Counted from the first letter of the stretch, positions 1-6,372 are shown. The stretch is 6,564 bases of DNA from Victivallis vadensis (GCA_020718525.1 DYRX01000245.1:1-6564), one strand, 5' to 3'. Numbers and translations are program-made. The notes: generated by a model from the sequence alone, not told the origin.

Positions 1-882
1 ATTGTGGCAAGCGTCAACGGCGACCCGGTCACCTTGTATGACATTGTCGCGGAGACAATGCGCTCCGAGTTCAGAAAAAGCACCTTTATGGGGGGGGATG
101 AACTTAGGGAGCAGGTGCTTAAAAAGAGAAGGGATGTCCTTGACGAGATCGTGAACAGGAAGCTTTTCTTCGCGGATTTCAAAGCGAAAGGATACAAGCT
201 TCCACCACAGTACGTCGAGACAATTATTGACGACATTTGCTTCGAGGTGGCGGCAGGGGACAGGAAAAAGCTTCTGGCTAGAATCGAAGAGTCCGGCTCG
301 ACATACGAGGAATTCAAGGAAAAAATATATGAGAAGGCTGCAGTTGATGTCCTCGTGAATGAGCTTTGCAGACGAACTGTCAACATCACTCCCCAAACAA
401 CGATCGAATACTACAGGGCGAATCCTGGTGATTTCCTTGCCCCCAAAAAAATAGAGCTTCAGATAATATTTCTCGATCCAAAGGGAAAAAACAAAGACAG
501 TTTTATGGAAACTGTGAAAGAAATTGAAAAAGACGCAGTCGGCGCTGATGAAAGCATATTCGCAACAATGGCGAAGCTCTATTCGGACGGTCCTGGAGCC
601 GCCGATGGAGGCAAAAGCGGATGGATCGAGGAAAAAAATATTCGCGATGAATTCAAGTCCGCGTTAGGCTCCTCCTTTGAAAAAGGAAAAGTCGGCAAAA
701 AAACTGAAACAGAGGAAGGCGTCTATTTCATCAGAATTTGCGGAGTCTGCGAAGAGTCCGAAATCCCCTACGAAAATGCCGAGCCCGAGATCATGCGCAA
801 GCTTTCAGAAGCCGAATTTAAAAAGAAGTATGACACGCTTGTTTCAAAGCTCAGGGAAAAGGCTGTGCTTAGATATTATTGA
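1..882 (+). CDS. SurA/PpiC-type periplasmic peptidyl-prolyl cis-trans isomerase (5' end outside window)
   Basis: The reading frame is open from base 1 and begins directly in the conserved SurA N-terminal motif (IVASVNGDPVTLYDI), so the GTG at 4 is most likely an internal valine codon. The true start and a signal peptide should lie upstream. Counting from that GTG, residues 1-145 form an all-helical SurA_N-like chaperone domain. Residues about 147-250 form a parvulin domain, with a first strand KKIELQIIF, a central YSDGPGAADGGKSGWI block (parvulins usually have S-D-x-x-x-A-x-x-G-G-x-x-G-W) and the closing strand EEGVYFIRICG. A Lys/Glu-rich helix and a tail ending RYY follow; SurA proteins also end with a helix returning to the N-domain. 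Such proteins assist folding of exported and outer-membrane proteins. It has only one parvulin domain, as in PrsA/PpiC-like and many short SurA homologues. A strong hairpin terminator candidate lies about 110 bp downstream. Confidence 0.85.
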   Translation: MVASVNGDPVTLYDIVAETMRSEFRKSTFMGGDELREQVLKKRRDVLDEIVNRKLFFADFKAKGYKLPPQYVETIIDDICFEVAAGDRKKLLARIEESGSTYEEFKEKIYEKAAVDVLVNELCRRTVNITPQTTIEYYRANPGDFLAPKKIELQIIFLDPKGKNKDSFMETVKEIEKDAVGADESIFATMAKLYSDGPGAADGGKSGWIEEKNIRDEFKSALGSSFEKGKVGKKTETEEGVYFIRICGVCEESEIPYENAEPEIMRKLSEAEFKKKYDTLVSKLREKAVLRYY

Positions 883-992
883 GGCAGGTGTCGTGCGGCG
901 CAATTCCAATCTCGATATGCGCATTCGTCATTCCTTGAAATTGACAATCTGGAGCCCGTACCAAATGGCAAAGTTGTTTTGCAACAGCCCTG

Positions 993-1034
993 GATAATCT
1001 CGGTGGAAATCTTTCCGCACGAGATTATCTTTTT
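993..1034 (+). terminator. Rho-independent terminator candidate after the isomerase gene
   Basis: A perfect 10-bp stem is formed by GATAATCTCG (993-1002) and CGAGATTATC (1020-1029). Inside it GTGGAA (1003-1008) can pair with TTCCGC (1013-1018) with one G-U pair and one bulged A (1019), leaving a 4-base loop. Five T residues (1030-1034) follow directly. On the minus strand the hairpin has no T tract after it, so it points to termination of plus-strand transcription from the isomerase gene. The arms also belong to alternative pairings further downstream, so a different structural role is possible. Confidence 0.6.
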
Positions 1035-1169
1035 AAAAATTGCCACTGCACTGCAATGTGAGATAATGCTCAACTTTTGGTAAATGAACCCGGCATCGTG
1101 CGGAATTATGTTCAGGCTTCCTGATCCGCGATAATTCTGTTTTCTGTATAAATACCTTTTAATGAACAA

Positions 1170-1188
1170 CAATCAAATATTGTTATTC
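1170..1188. repeat. 19-bp exact direct repeat, copy 1
   Basis: CAATCAAATATTGTTATTC is identical to bases 6373-6391. It is partly palindromic. In this copy AACAAT (1168-1173) and ATTGTT (1179-1184) pair around a CAAAT loop. By simple chance an exact 19-bp match within 6.5 kb is very unlikely, although AT-rich composition raises the odds. Both copies lie in non-coding DNA and flank the MFS-to-permease block. No other similarity around the two copies was evident by eye. Confidence 0.75.
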
Positions 1189-1273
1189 CATGACTATGAA
1201 TATGATACAGCTATATTGAGCCGATTTTTATGGCGTTGTGGATTCAGAAGTCTGAAGGTATAGAGGGCTGATT

Positions 1274-1309
1274 ATTTCACACGAAAATGTGAATTCAGAA
1301 TTGTGAAAT
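1274..1309 (-). terminator. Weak hairpin just 3' of the MFS gene
   Basis: An 8-bp perfect inverted repeat (ATTTCACA 1274-1281, TGTGAAAT 1302-1309) starts only 4 bases beyond the transporter's stop codon. An alternative inner hairpin pairs TTCACA (1276-1281) with TGTGAA (1288-1293). Position suits a 3'-end hairpin for the minus-strand transcript. However, the stem is AT-rich and no run of T follows on the minus strand, so it is a weak intrinsic terminator at best. The TGTGA-type half sites also recall a protein-binding operator, but the location downstream of the gene argues against that. Confidence 0.3.
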
Positions 1310-1312
1310 TTA

Positions 1313-2821
1313 CTATGGCGGCGTAATTCTTGACGCTACAACGGCGGGGCTTGCGTGAGAATGCCGGATATGCGGCAGATCTGAAGGGCTTTCCGTGGCT
1401 TCATATGCCTCGACGGGTGTCATCTCTTCGAAGCTTTTGCCCATGGTCTCCTCCCTGAAGACAAAGGTGAGGACAAAGCCCAGCAATGCCACCCCGCTCA
1501 GAAGCAGAAGAAGCATTCCGGTTCCGACCGCGTCCTTGAGCAGTGGCAGGAGCATGATTCCAAAAACAGCTCCGCTCTTTGCAAATGCCGCCGAAAATCC
1601 GTGCGCCGAAGCCCTGAGCTTTGTCGGAAAAAGTTCCGCCGCTACAATGAAGGTTGTAGAGTTCGGTCCCATGTTCATTAGCACGTTATAGATTATGAAG
1701 CCTCCGTAGATTAGAAAAAGACTGCTTCCCATCAATGTGGAAAGTCCAAGTATGACCAGGCCCAAAGCCATGCCCGCGAATCCGAACAACTGCAGTTTCA
1801 TTCTTCCAAGCCTGTCTATCAGAACGAAATTCAGTGCGAAGCCGACGAGCAGAAAGATGTCAAGAAACGCCGTGCCTTCAGTGGAAAGGAAGTCCTTGGA
1901 AATGTAGTTTGCATGCTCAAGCTCCTTGCCCATTATGCTCACAAGGATCAGAGGCGTGAAAATTCCGATTCCGTAGGTCGCGATGTCCATCATGAACCAT
2001 GGCAGGGACGCAAGTATTGTTTTTCTAATGTATTTTTTCGAAAACAAAGACACGTAGCCGAGCTCCTTCTCCTCGATGGATTTGAACTGCCTCTTTTCGC
2101 GCATGATGATTTCATGCACTTCGTGCTTTGTCTTTCCGCAGAATTTAGAAATGATCGTTGCGGCGAGCTCCTCCTTGCCATGAGCGATGCACCACCTCGG
2201 GCTTTCAGGCGCGAAAAATCTCAGGAATAGGATTATCCCTGACGGCAGAGCACCGCTCAGAAGCATCCAGCGCCACGCCTCGTCCACGGGGCTGAATTTT
2301 ATTATGACAAGACCTGTCAATGCCGAGGCGAGCATGCCCATTGCCTGGAAGCTGAAAGCGGACATGAGCATCCTGCCCCTCAGGCGGGATGGCATGAATT
2401 CCGAAACGTATGATGCGCAGATGGGATAGTCCGCTCCGACTCCGACGCCGATCATGAACATGAATACGATGAGCCAGTTGATGTCGGAATATCCGACTGT
2501 GCCGGCAAGTATCGCGAAGACCATTATCAGCGCCATGTCGATGATATAGAAAACTTTGCGTCCGAATTTATCAGCGAGTCCGCCAAGAAAAGACGAGCCG
2601 ACAATAGTTCCGGCGATCGGCGACGCGCCAATGATTCCGAGCATCAACGAGCTTGGATGGTGCTGATGGTAGATGAGGGGCAGGGCAATTCCGACTACGA
2701 AAAGATTGAAGCCCTCCTGGAATATCCCCATCGCCGAGAGAAACCAGATCTTCCGGTGAAACCAAGTCAAGCCAATGTGATCAAAAAGATGGGATGTTCT
2801 GACAGTCTTTTGCTCTTCCAT
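1313..2821 (-). CDS. MFS transporter, sugar-porter/phosphate-porter-like (metabolite:H+ symporter type)
   Basis: A 502-residue inner-membrane protein with about 12 hydrophobic segments and a central cytoplasmic loop, a normal length for the family. Family marks are the loop 2-3 signature GGLADKFGRK (80-89), GVGVGADYP (125-133) followed by SEFMPSRLRGRM (140-151), the sugar-porter block APESPRW (204-210), the loop 8-9 repeat IDRLGRMK (335-342), AAELFPTKLRASAHG (394-408) and the C-terminal variant REETMGKSFEEM (456-467) of the PETKG motif. The substrate cannot be told; phosphate, organic acids, nicotinate-like compounds or sugars occur in related proteins. In-frame upstream starts exist at 2845 (ATG), 2902 (ATG) and 2908 (TTG). 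The ATG at 2821 was chosen because AAGAGG lies 11 bases upstream and homologues have short tails before the FDxIGLT region. The gene is monocistronic and divergent from the cluster at 3139. TM1 reads FQEGFNLF where relatives usually have D-G-F-D. Confidence 0.9.
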   Translation of the reverse strand: MEEQKTVRTSHLFDHIGLTWFHRKIWFLSAMGIFQEGFNLFVVGIALPLIYHQHHPSSLMLGIIGASPIAGTIVGSSFLGGLADKFGRKVFYIIDMALIMVFAILAGTVGYSDINWLIVFMFMIGVGVGADYPICASYVSEFMPSRLRGRMLMSAFSFQAMGMLASALTGLVIIKFSPVDEAWRWMLLSGALPSGIILFLRFFAPESPRWCIAHGKEELAATIISKFCGKTKHEVHEIIMREKRQFKSIEEKELGYVSLFSKKYIRKTILASLPWFMMDIATYGIGIFTPLILVSIMGKELEHANYISKDFLSTEGTAFLDIFLLVGFALNFVLIDRLGRMKLQLFGFAGMALGLVILGLSTLMGSSLFLIYGGFIIYNVLMNMGPNSTTFIVAAELFPTKLRASAHGFSAAFAKSGAVFGIMLLPLLKDAVGTGMLLLLLSGVALLGFVLTFVFREETMGKSFEEMTPVEAYEATESPSDLPHIRHSHASPAVVASRITPP

Positions 2822-3138
2822 ATAATTCGGGGCCTCTTGATTCATTGTTCCCAATGCACGGACTAATCTCCATCCTGGCAAATAGATGGATGCAAACGGC
2901 ATATGCAAGACGCGCCAGAGGAGATTAACAGAGTTCTAACCAGCTCCACCCAGAGGGGCGAAGCGACTGATCCATTGTCGCGAAGACAAGATGCCTGGGG
3001 CGGAAAGACTGCCGCATTCGTTTCATACCTCCCATTTTTTTCCCACTTGAAAATTCTGGCTCTTGATTTTAGAGCCTTTTGATGCTAGACTCTAGAGGCA
3101 GTTGCAAAAGGCAAATCATTGTCAACTAGGGGGTTTGA
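2822..3138. other. Divergent intergenic region between MFS gene and the plus-strand cluster
   Basis: This 317-bp stretch (shorter if the transporter starts upstream) must carry the promoters of both flanking units. Visible elements are a small hairpin with TTGTC (2975-2979) and GACAA (2985-2989) around a GCGAA loop, a second hairpin with GGCTCT (3058-3063) and AGAGCC (3071-3076) followed by TTTT (3077-3080), a plus-strand promoter candidate overlapping the latter (3063-3091), and a clear AGGGGG ribosome binding site at 3128-3133. No gene, tRNA or extended repeat is evident. A convincing minus-strand promoter for the transporter was not found by eye. Confidence 0.55.
3063..3091 (+). promoter_or_regulatory. 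Candidate sigma-70-like promoter for the 3139 gene cluster, overlapping a hairpin
   Basis: TTGATT (3063-3068) and TAGACT (3086-3091) are 17 bp apart, each matching 4 of 6 consensus bases. They sit about 48 bp upstream of the first start codon of the cluster. The hairpin GGCTCT/AGAGCC (3058-3076) with a following TTTT overlaps the spacer. If transcription instead starts further upstream, that hairpin could act as an attenuator-like stop. Weak consensus match; by-eye call only. Confidence 0.3.
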
Positions 3139-3513
3139 ATGAAAGCCAAATCTATTCTCCGCATCTTTTTTCTTGTAGTGTGCTCCGCCGTCCTGCTTGG
3201 TGCCGGATTTGAGAGCAGTCCGCCTAAAAAGCTCAGCCGCAGCGGAGACAAATGGAAGGATGGGGGGAGAATTCTTGGTGAACTCTCGGGACTGTCCGAA
3301 AAAGTTTCGATGCAGGTGATTGATGCAAAAACTGGTGTTACAACCTGCAAATTCGATGTTTTGAGTGGCATGACAGTGTATTTTTCGCCATTTTTGAAGA
3401 CTGGAGACTATGAGCTTGTGATAAAGGCGGAAGGCATTCCTGATTGCAAGGTGAACAAGATTCAAGTTTCGAAAGGCGCTGACACGCTGGTAAATCTGAA
3501 GCTGGTCAAATAA
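3139..3513 (+). CDS. Small exported protein of unknown function, beta-rich
   Basis: A 124-residue protein of no family I recognise. Residues 1-23 are a good Sec signal (basic MKAKSILR, then a hydrophobic core up to GAG). Cys15 is preceded by LVV, which is a poor lipobox, so a lipoprotein is unlikely but not excluded. The mature part begins with a charged linker (SSPPKKLSRSGDKWKDGG). It then shows alternating strands: GRILGELSG, EKVSMQVIDAKTGV, FDVLSGMTVYFSPF, TGDYELVIKAEG, CKVNKIQVSKG and DTLVNLKLVK. That pattern resembles small Ig-like or carboxypeptidase-regulatory beta-sandwich domains, where a 'tGdYeLvi' strand is typical; this is inference from pattern only. Cys70 and Cys103 could form a disulphide in the periplasm. 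Start is supported by AGGGGG five bases before ATG. It is the first gene of the plus-strand cluster; the next starts 13 bp after its stop. Confidence 0.75.
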   Translation: MKAKSILRIFFLVVCSAVLLGAGFESSPPKKLSRSGDKWKDGGRILGELSGLSEKVSMQVIDAKTGVTTCKFDVLSGMTVYFSPFLKTGDYELVIKAEGIPDCKVNKIQVSKGADTLVNLKLVK

Positions 3514-3526
3514 GGGGGTCGAAAAC

Positions 3527-3922
3527 ATGAAAAAAATCATAATATTGATCGTGATTCTCGCCTTTGCGGCGGTTGTAAGCGTACCTTTCTGGTCTGGCAA
3601 GGTGGCAGAGAAAGCTTTTGAAAACATTGAGGATCCGCGGGCTCCCGTTGTGGCAGTGAAAGCGATCAAAATGAAAATGCGGATAGACGACTTCGCATCG
3701 GCTCAGAGTTATGCAGAGAGAGCCTACATATATTTTTCCGACAAGACAGACAATATGCCTTTCTTCATCTACAACGCGGCAGTTTCCGCGAAAAAACTGA
3801 ACAAGCCCGAGCTTGCGATATTCTGGTATGATCGTTTTCTCAAGGAATGTCCCAGGCACGAATGGGAGGATCAGGCGAAAATAGACATGCAGAAGCTGAA
3901 GGAGATGCACGAGAACAAGTAA
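3527..3922 (+). CDS. Small membrane-anchored or exported TPR-like protein
   Basis: A 131-residue protein with an N-terminal hydrophobic segment (residues 4-21, after MKK) that is either a signal peptide or a single anchor. No A-x-A cleavage site is obvious, so an anchor is favoured. The rest is helical with TPR-like spacing. One helix pair spans about 41-72 (AVKAIKMKM...DDFASAQSYAERAYIYFSD) and the next about 76-109, with NAAVSAKKLNKPELAIFWYDRFLKECP close to the TPR pattern A-x-x-x-x-x-x-G/K-x-x-x-x-A-x-x-x-Y-x-x-x-L. A charged C-terminal helix follows. Such units bind protein partners; the partner is unknown. ATG is preceded by AGGGGG with an 8-base spacer, overlapping the stop codon region of the upstream gene, so the two are almost certainly co-transcribed. 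Confidence 0.75.
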   Translation: MKKIIILIVILAFAAVVSVPFWSGKVAEKAFENIEDPRAPVVAVKAIKMKMRIDDFASAQSYAERAYIYFSDKTDNMPFFIYNAAVSAKKLNKPELAIFWYDRFLKECPRHEWEDQAKIDMQKLKEMHENK

Positions 3923-3949
3923 CGGTTTCTGCATACTCCGAAAGCCTCC

Positions 3950-4510
3950 ATGAAGCGCGAATGTTCAATCTGCGGTACAAGCTCTGTCTGCCTCTCGCTT
4001 GGAAGCAATTTGGGCGAGAGCAGTGCCATTCTGGCGGAGGCGGTCAAAAAGCTCGCCGGGAGCGGACTCTCCGACATCAAAGTTTCTTCAATCTATCTGA
4101 GCAGTCCACTGGATTGTCCTCCTGGCAGTCCTGATTTCTACAATATGGCGATGCTGGGCACCTGGCGCTCGGAAGATCCATTCGACCTGCTCAAGACCTG
4201 CAGAAGAATTGAGAAGGAGCTTGGCAGAAGGCATGAAGAAGCACTGAAGAATGCACCAAGAAGCATTGACATAGACATTGTCCTTTTTGGCAGTCTTGCT
4301 TTCGAGGCTGAAGGGCTTCTCATCCCCCATCCGAGGGCGGCTCAAAGACTTTTTGTCCTTCTTCCTTTGCGTGAAATTGCCGGCGACATTGCCTTTCCAG
4401 GCGCCGGGGGGAAAAGCCTTGGCGGTCTGATAGCCGAGCTTGAGTCGTCCGGGAGCCAAGGAAAGATTGTGAAAAAAACTTTTTTTCCAAACTGGAATAG
4501 CTTCATATAA
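3950..4510 (+). CDS. folK: 2-amino-4-hydroxy-6-hydroxymethyldihydropteridine pyrophosphokinase (HPPK)
   Basis: HPPK transfers pyrophosphate from ATP to 6-hydroxymethyl-7,8-dihydropterin, the step before dihydropteroate synthase in folate synthesis; it is cytoplasmic. The 186-residue sequence carries the family blocks in order: CLSLGSNLG (14-22), SSIYLSSPLD (46-55) with DFYNMA (62-67), the signature APRSIDIDIVLFG (102-114) and LLIPHPRAAQRLFVLLPL (123-140). By comparison with characterised HPPKs, Asp107 and Asp109 are the magnesium ligands and Arg104 the conserved arginine next to them. Length is slightly above the usual 155-175 because of a short N-terminal extension with a CxxC (Cys5, Cys8) and a C-terminal tail after about residue 165. 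No clear Shine-Dalgarno precedes the ATG at 3950, which lies 27 bp after the upstream stop, so coupled translation is likely. No other folate gene is in the window. Confidence 0.93.
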   Translation: MKRECSICGTSSVCLSLGSNLGESSAILAEAVKKLAGSGLSDIKVSSIYLSSPLDCPPGSPDFYNMAMLGTWRSEDPFDLLKTCRRIEKELGRRHEEALKNAPRSIDIDIVLFGSLAFEAEGLLIPHPRAAQRLFVLLPLREIAGDIAFPGAGGKSLGGLIAELESSGSQGKIVKKTFFPNWNSFI

Positions 4511-4563
4511 AAAACTATATTGGCATTTTGAATTTACCGCATCCAACAATAGCAGGAGGCTTT

Positions 4564-5106
4564 ATGAAAAGGTCCGTGTTGATCGTGTCTTTGATTTCCG
4601 CTGTCTTGATCATGAATCGGATTTCGGGCGAGGAGCCTGCCGCGCCAGCCCCGGCGCCGGAAAAGGCAAAGGCATCTGCGACACCGAAAAAGAATCCATT
4701 CGAGAAAATGCTCAAGGACATCGAAAAGATGGAGGCGGAGCTGGCCAAGCTTGATCCTGCCAAGGACAAGGTCAAAGTAGAGAAAATCACGAAAAAGCTG
4801 GAAGACACGAAGGATAAGAAGGAGAAACAGCTTGAGAAAGCCATCAAGCCGATAGAAAAGCAGATGGATGTGATCAGCGAAAAGCTGGAAAAGCTGAAGG
4901 CGAAGCCGGGCACCGATCCCGCCCAGATTGATAAGCTTGACAAAGAGGTCGAAAAGCTCAATTTGCAGATAGAAGAGTTGAACACGATGGCGAGCGGAGA
5001 TCCCAAGGAGGAAGAAGAAGATAAAAAGGACGGCGACAAGGCTGATGCTGATCCGAAAAAAGCCGGCGACAAGGCCAAGGGCGCACTTAAAAACATGACC
5101 GAATGA
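4564..5106 (+). CDS. Exported Lys/Glu-rich coiled-coil protein of unknown function
   Basis: A 180-residue protein with a Sec signal (MKRSVLIVSLISAVLIMNR, residues 1-19, cleavage probably near SG-EE). A proline/alanine linker follows (24-35), then long charged helices (about 45-112 and 118-141) broken at PGTDPA, which could fold back as a helical hairpin. The tail is strongly acidic and basic (GDPKEEEEDKKDGD). Lysine is about 21% of residues (38 of 180); there is no cysteine. Heptad-like spacing of Leu/Ile/Val supports a coiled coil. No enzymatic motif is seen. The start is set by AGGAGG at 4554-4559, four bases before ATG; an in-frame TTG at 4528 would place nonsense residues ahead of the signal peptide. 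The stop overlaps the start of the ABC permease gene (ATGA), so the two are translationally coupled and may act together. Low-complexity composition makes similarity searches prone to false hits. Confidence 0.8.
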   Translation: MKRSVLIVSLISAVLIMNRISGEEPAAPAPAPEKAKASATPKKNPFEKMLKDIEKMEAELAKLDPAKDKVKVEKITKKLEDTKDKKEKQLEKAIKPIEKQMDVISEKLEKLKAKPGTDPAQIDKLDKEVEKLNLQIEELNTMASGDPKEEEEDKKDGDKADADPKKAGDKAKGALKNMTE

Positions 5107-6311
5107 ACGGACTTGCCACGGATACAGCACAGAGTCCCGGCGCTGAAACCGATTTTTTAGCCGTCAGTCCATTTGATCTAGTACGGAAGAAGATTCTTTC
5201 CGACAGGCTCGCTCTCATAGGTGGATTATGCGCCATGCTCTTTTTCGGACTCGCATGCATGGCTCCACTGATAGCGAACAGGCGTCCACTTCTTGTTTTT
5301 GAAAATGGGAGTCTACAGTCACCCGCTCTTGAGTTTTTCTTTGCACCCGATTCGGGCGAAGAAATGGTCGAAAGAAGCTTCAACTATCTTTGTCTGGCCC
5401 TTCCCGCCTGCGCGGCGGCATTCATGCTTTTCCGCAAGAAAAAGTTTCGATTCATTGCTCTTTCTTTCTTGGCGGCGGCGCTTTTAATCCCGTTTCTGAC
5501 CGCAAAAAACAGACTCGACAGGAGCGACTGGAAGGAACGGACAAAAAATTTTTCCGGCTCGGATTTTGCGGTATTCGCGCCGATAGCCTGTGGTCCATTT
5601 GACAGGGCTGGAGAGCCGCTCGCCCCGCCAGGTGCAAAACATCTTTTTGGCACAGACCAAAACGGACGCGACGTGCTCTGCAGAATGCTTTACGGCGCGA
5701 GGATCTCTCTGGCAGTGGGGCTCCTTGCAACTGCAATCACCATGCTCATCGGCATTATTATCGGCATGGTTTCAGGCTATTTCGGCGGCCGCCTGGATGC
5801 CTTGCTCATGAGAATAGTCGAGATAATAATGTGCTTCCCAACATTTCTACTGCTTTTGATCCTGATGGTGATAATGATGGACATGAAATTCAAGCAGTCT
5901 GTTCTCTTGGTCGTACTGGTTATCGGCCTGACATCTTGGACGGGGCTGTCCAGAATTGTCCGGGGCGAAGTTCTCAAGGAAAAGTCCTTGCCATATGTGA
6001 AAACCTGTGAATGTCTTGGGCTTCACTCCGCCAGAATCATGTTTCTACACATTCTGCCGAATGTGCTGGGTCCGATTCTAGTCAGCTTCACTTTTGGAAT
6101 AGCTGGTGCGATTCTTTCCGAGAGCGGACTCAGTTTTTTGGGCTTCGGGGTTCAGCCGCCGACAGCAAGCTGGGGGGAATTGCTGAGGGAGGCAATGTCG
6201 AACCCGCTCCAGCGCTGGCATCTCACTCTCTGGCCGGGGATAGCCATCTTTCTCACTGTGATCAGCTTCAACTTTATTGGAGAAGGATTCAAAAAGGCTT
6301 TTGCTCCGTGA
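5103..6311 (+). CDS. Peptide ABC transporter permease, YejE/OppC/DppC type, with extra two-helix segment
   Basis: A 402-residue inner-membrane permease of the binding-protein-dependent family that imports peptides or related compounds. TM1 spans about 37-58. It is followed by IANRRPLLVFENGS (57-70), which resembles the short periplasmic motif I recall in E. coli YejE (microcin C uptake). The core begins at HLFGTDQNGRDVLCRMLYGARISL (180-203), diagnostic for OppC/DppC/YejE. It continues through several helices, has the EAA-type coupling loop LPYVKTCECLGLHSARIMFLHILPN (296-320), then FLGFGVQPPTASWGELL (345-361) and ends FIGEGFKKAFAP. The usual AA of the EAA loop is replaced by TC. Members are typically about 300-350 residues; the excess is residues about 92-135, two additional hydrophobic helices separated by RKKKFR. 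ATG overlaps the previous stop by 4 bp. Partner permease, ATPases and solute-binding protein are not in this window. Confidence 0.9.
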   Translation: MNGLATDTAQSPGAETDFLAVSPFDLVRKKILSDRLALIGGLCAMLFFGLACMAPLIANRRPLLVFENGSLQSPALEFFFAPDSGEEMVERSFNYLCLALPACAAAFMLFRKKKFRFIALSFLAAALLIPFLTAKNRLDRSDWKERTKNFSGSDFAVFAPIACGPFDRAGEPLAPPGAKHLFGTDQNGRDVLCRMLYGARISLAVGLLATAITMLIGIIIGMVSGYFGGRLDALLMRIVEIIMCFPTFLLLLILMVIMMDMKFKQSVLLVVLVIGLTSWTGLSRIVRGEVLKEKSLPYVKTCECLGLHSARIMFLHILPNVLGPILVSFTFGIAGAILSESGLSFLGFGVQPPTASWGELLREAMSNPLQRWHLTLWPGIAIFLTVISFNFIGEGFKKAFAP

Positions 6312-6372
6312 GCTCTTTTTCAGCGAAACTGGCATATTTGCCAAAAAGCAGCACTTTCATATGTCAAATCAG

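Larger units (their letters stand above)
883..1312. other. 430-bp gap without a convincing gene; rich in inverted repeats
   Basis: This stretch separates the end of the plus-strand isomerase gene from the 3' end of the minus-strand transporter gene, so it is a convergent gap where only terminators are expected. It is much longer than that needs. It contains the terminator-like hairpin at 993-1034 and several overlapping inverted repeats between 993 and 1139. A 19-bp repeat copy lies at 1170-1188 and small palindromes at 1243-1256 (TTCAGA AG TCTGAA) and 1274-1309. Open frames exist on both strands (plus 883-1081, minus 876-1172), but neither has a believable start with a ribosome binding site or a recognisable product. 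I see no tRNA or mobile-element gene here. Confidence 0.6.

Noticed and set aside
4..6. GTG at position 4 as the real start of the isomerase
   Set aside because: It falls inside the conserved first strand of the SurA N-domain, the frame is open to the window edge, and a periplasmic protein would need a signal peptide upstream.
876..1172. Minus-strand frame of 98 codons in the left intergenic gap
   Set aside because: It starts with TTG without a ribosome binding site and overlaps the hairpin cluster. The product resembles nothing I know; more likely non-coding.
3085..3669. Minus-strand frame of 194 codons across the first two small plus-strand genes
   Set aside because: It runs opposite two genes that have good ribosome binding sites and signal peptides. 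Its translation has no recognisable domain and starts inside the second gene.
4515..5130. Two long minus-strand open frames (about 193 and 198 codons) opposite the coiled-coil gene
   Set aside because: They are antisense shadows of Lys/Glu-rich codons, giving Ser/Phe/Leu-rich low-complexity translations, and have no family features. The plus-strand gene has a strong Shine-Dalgarno, a signal peptide and a coupled downstream gene.
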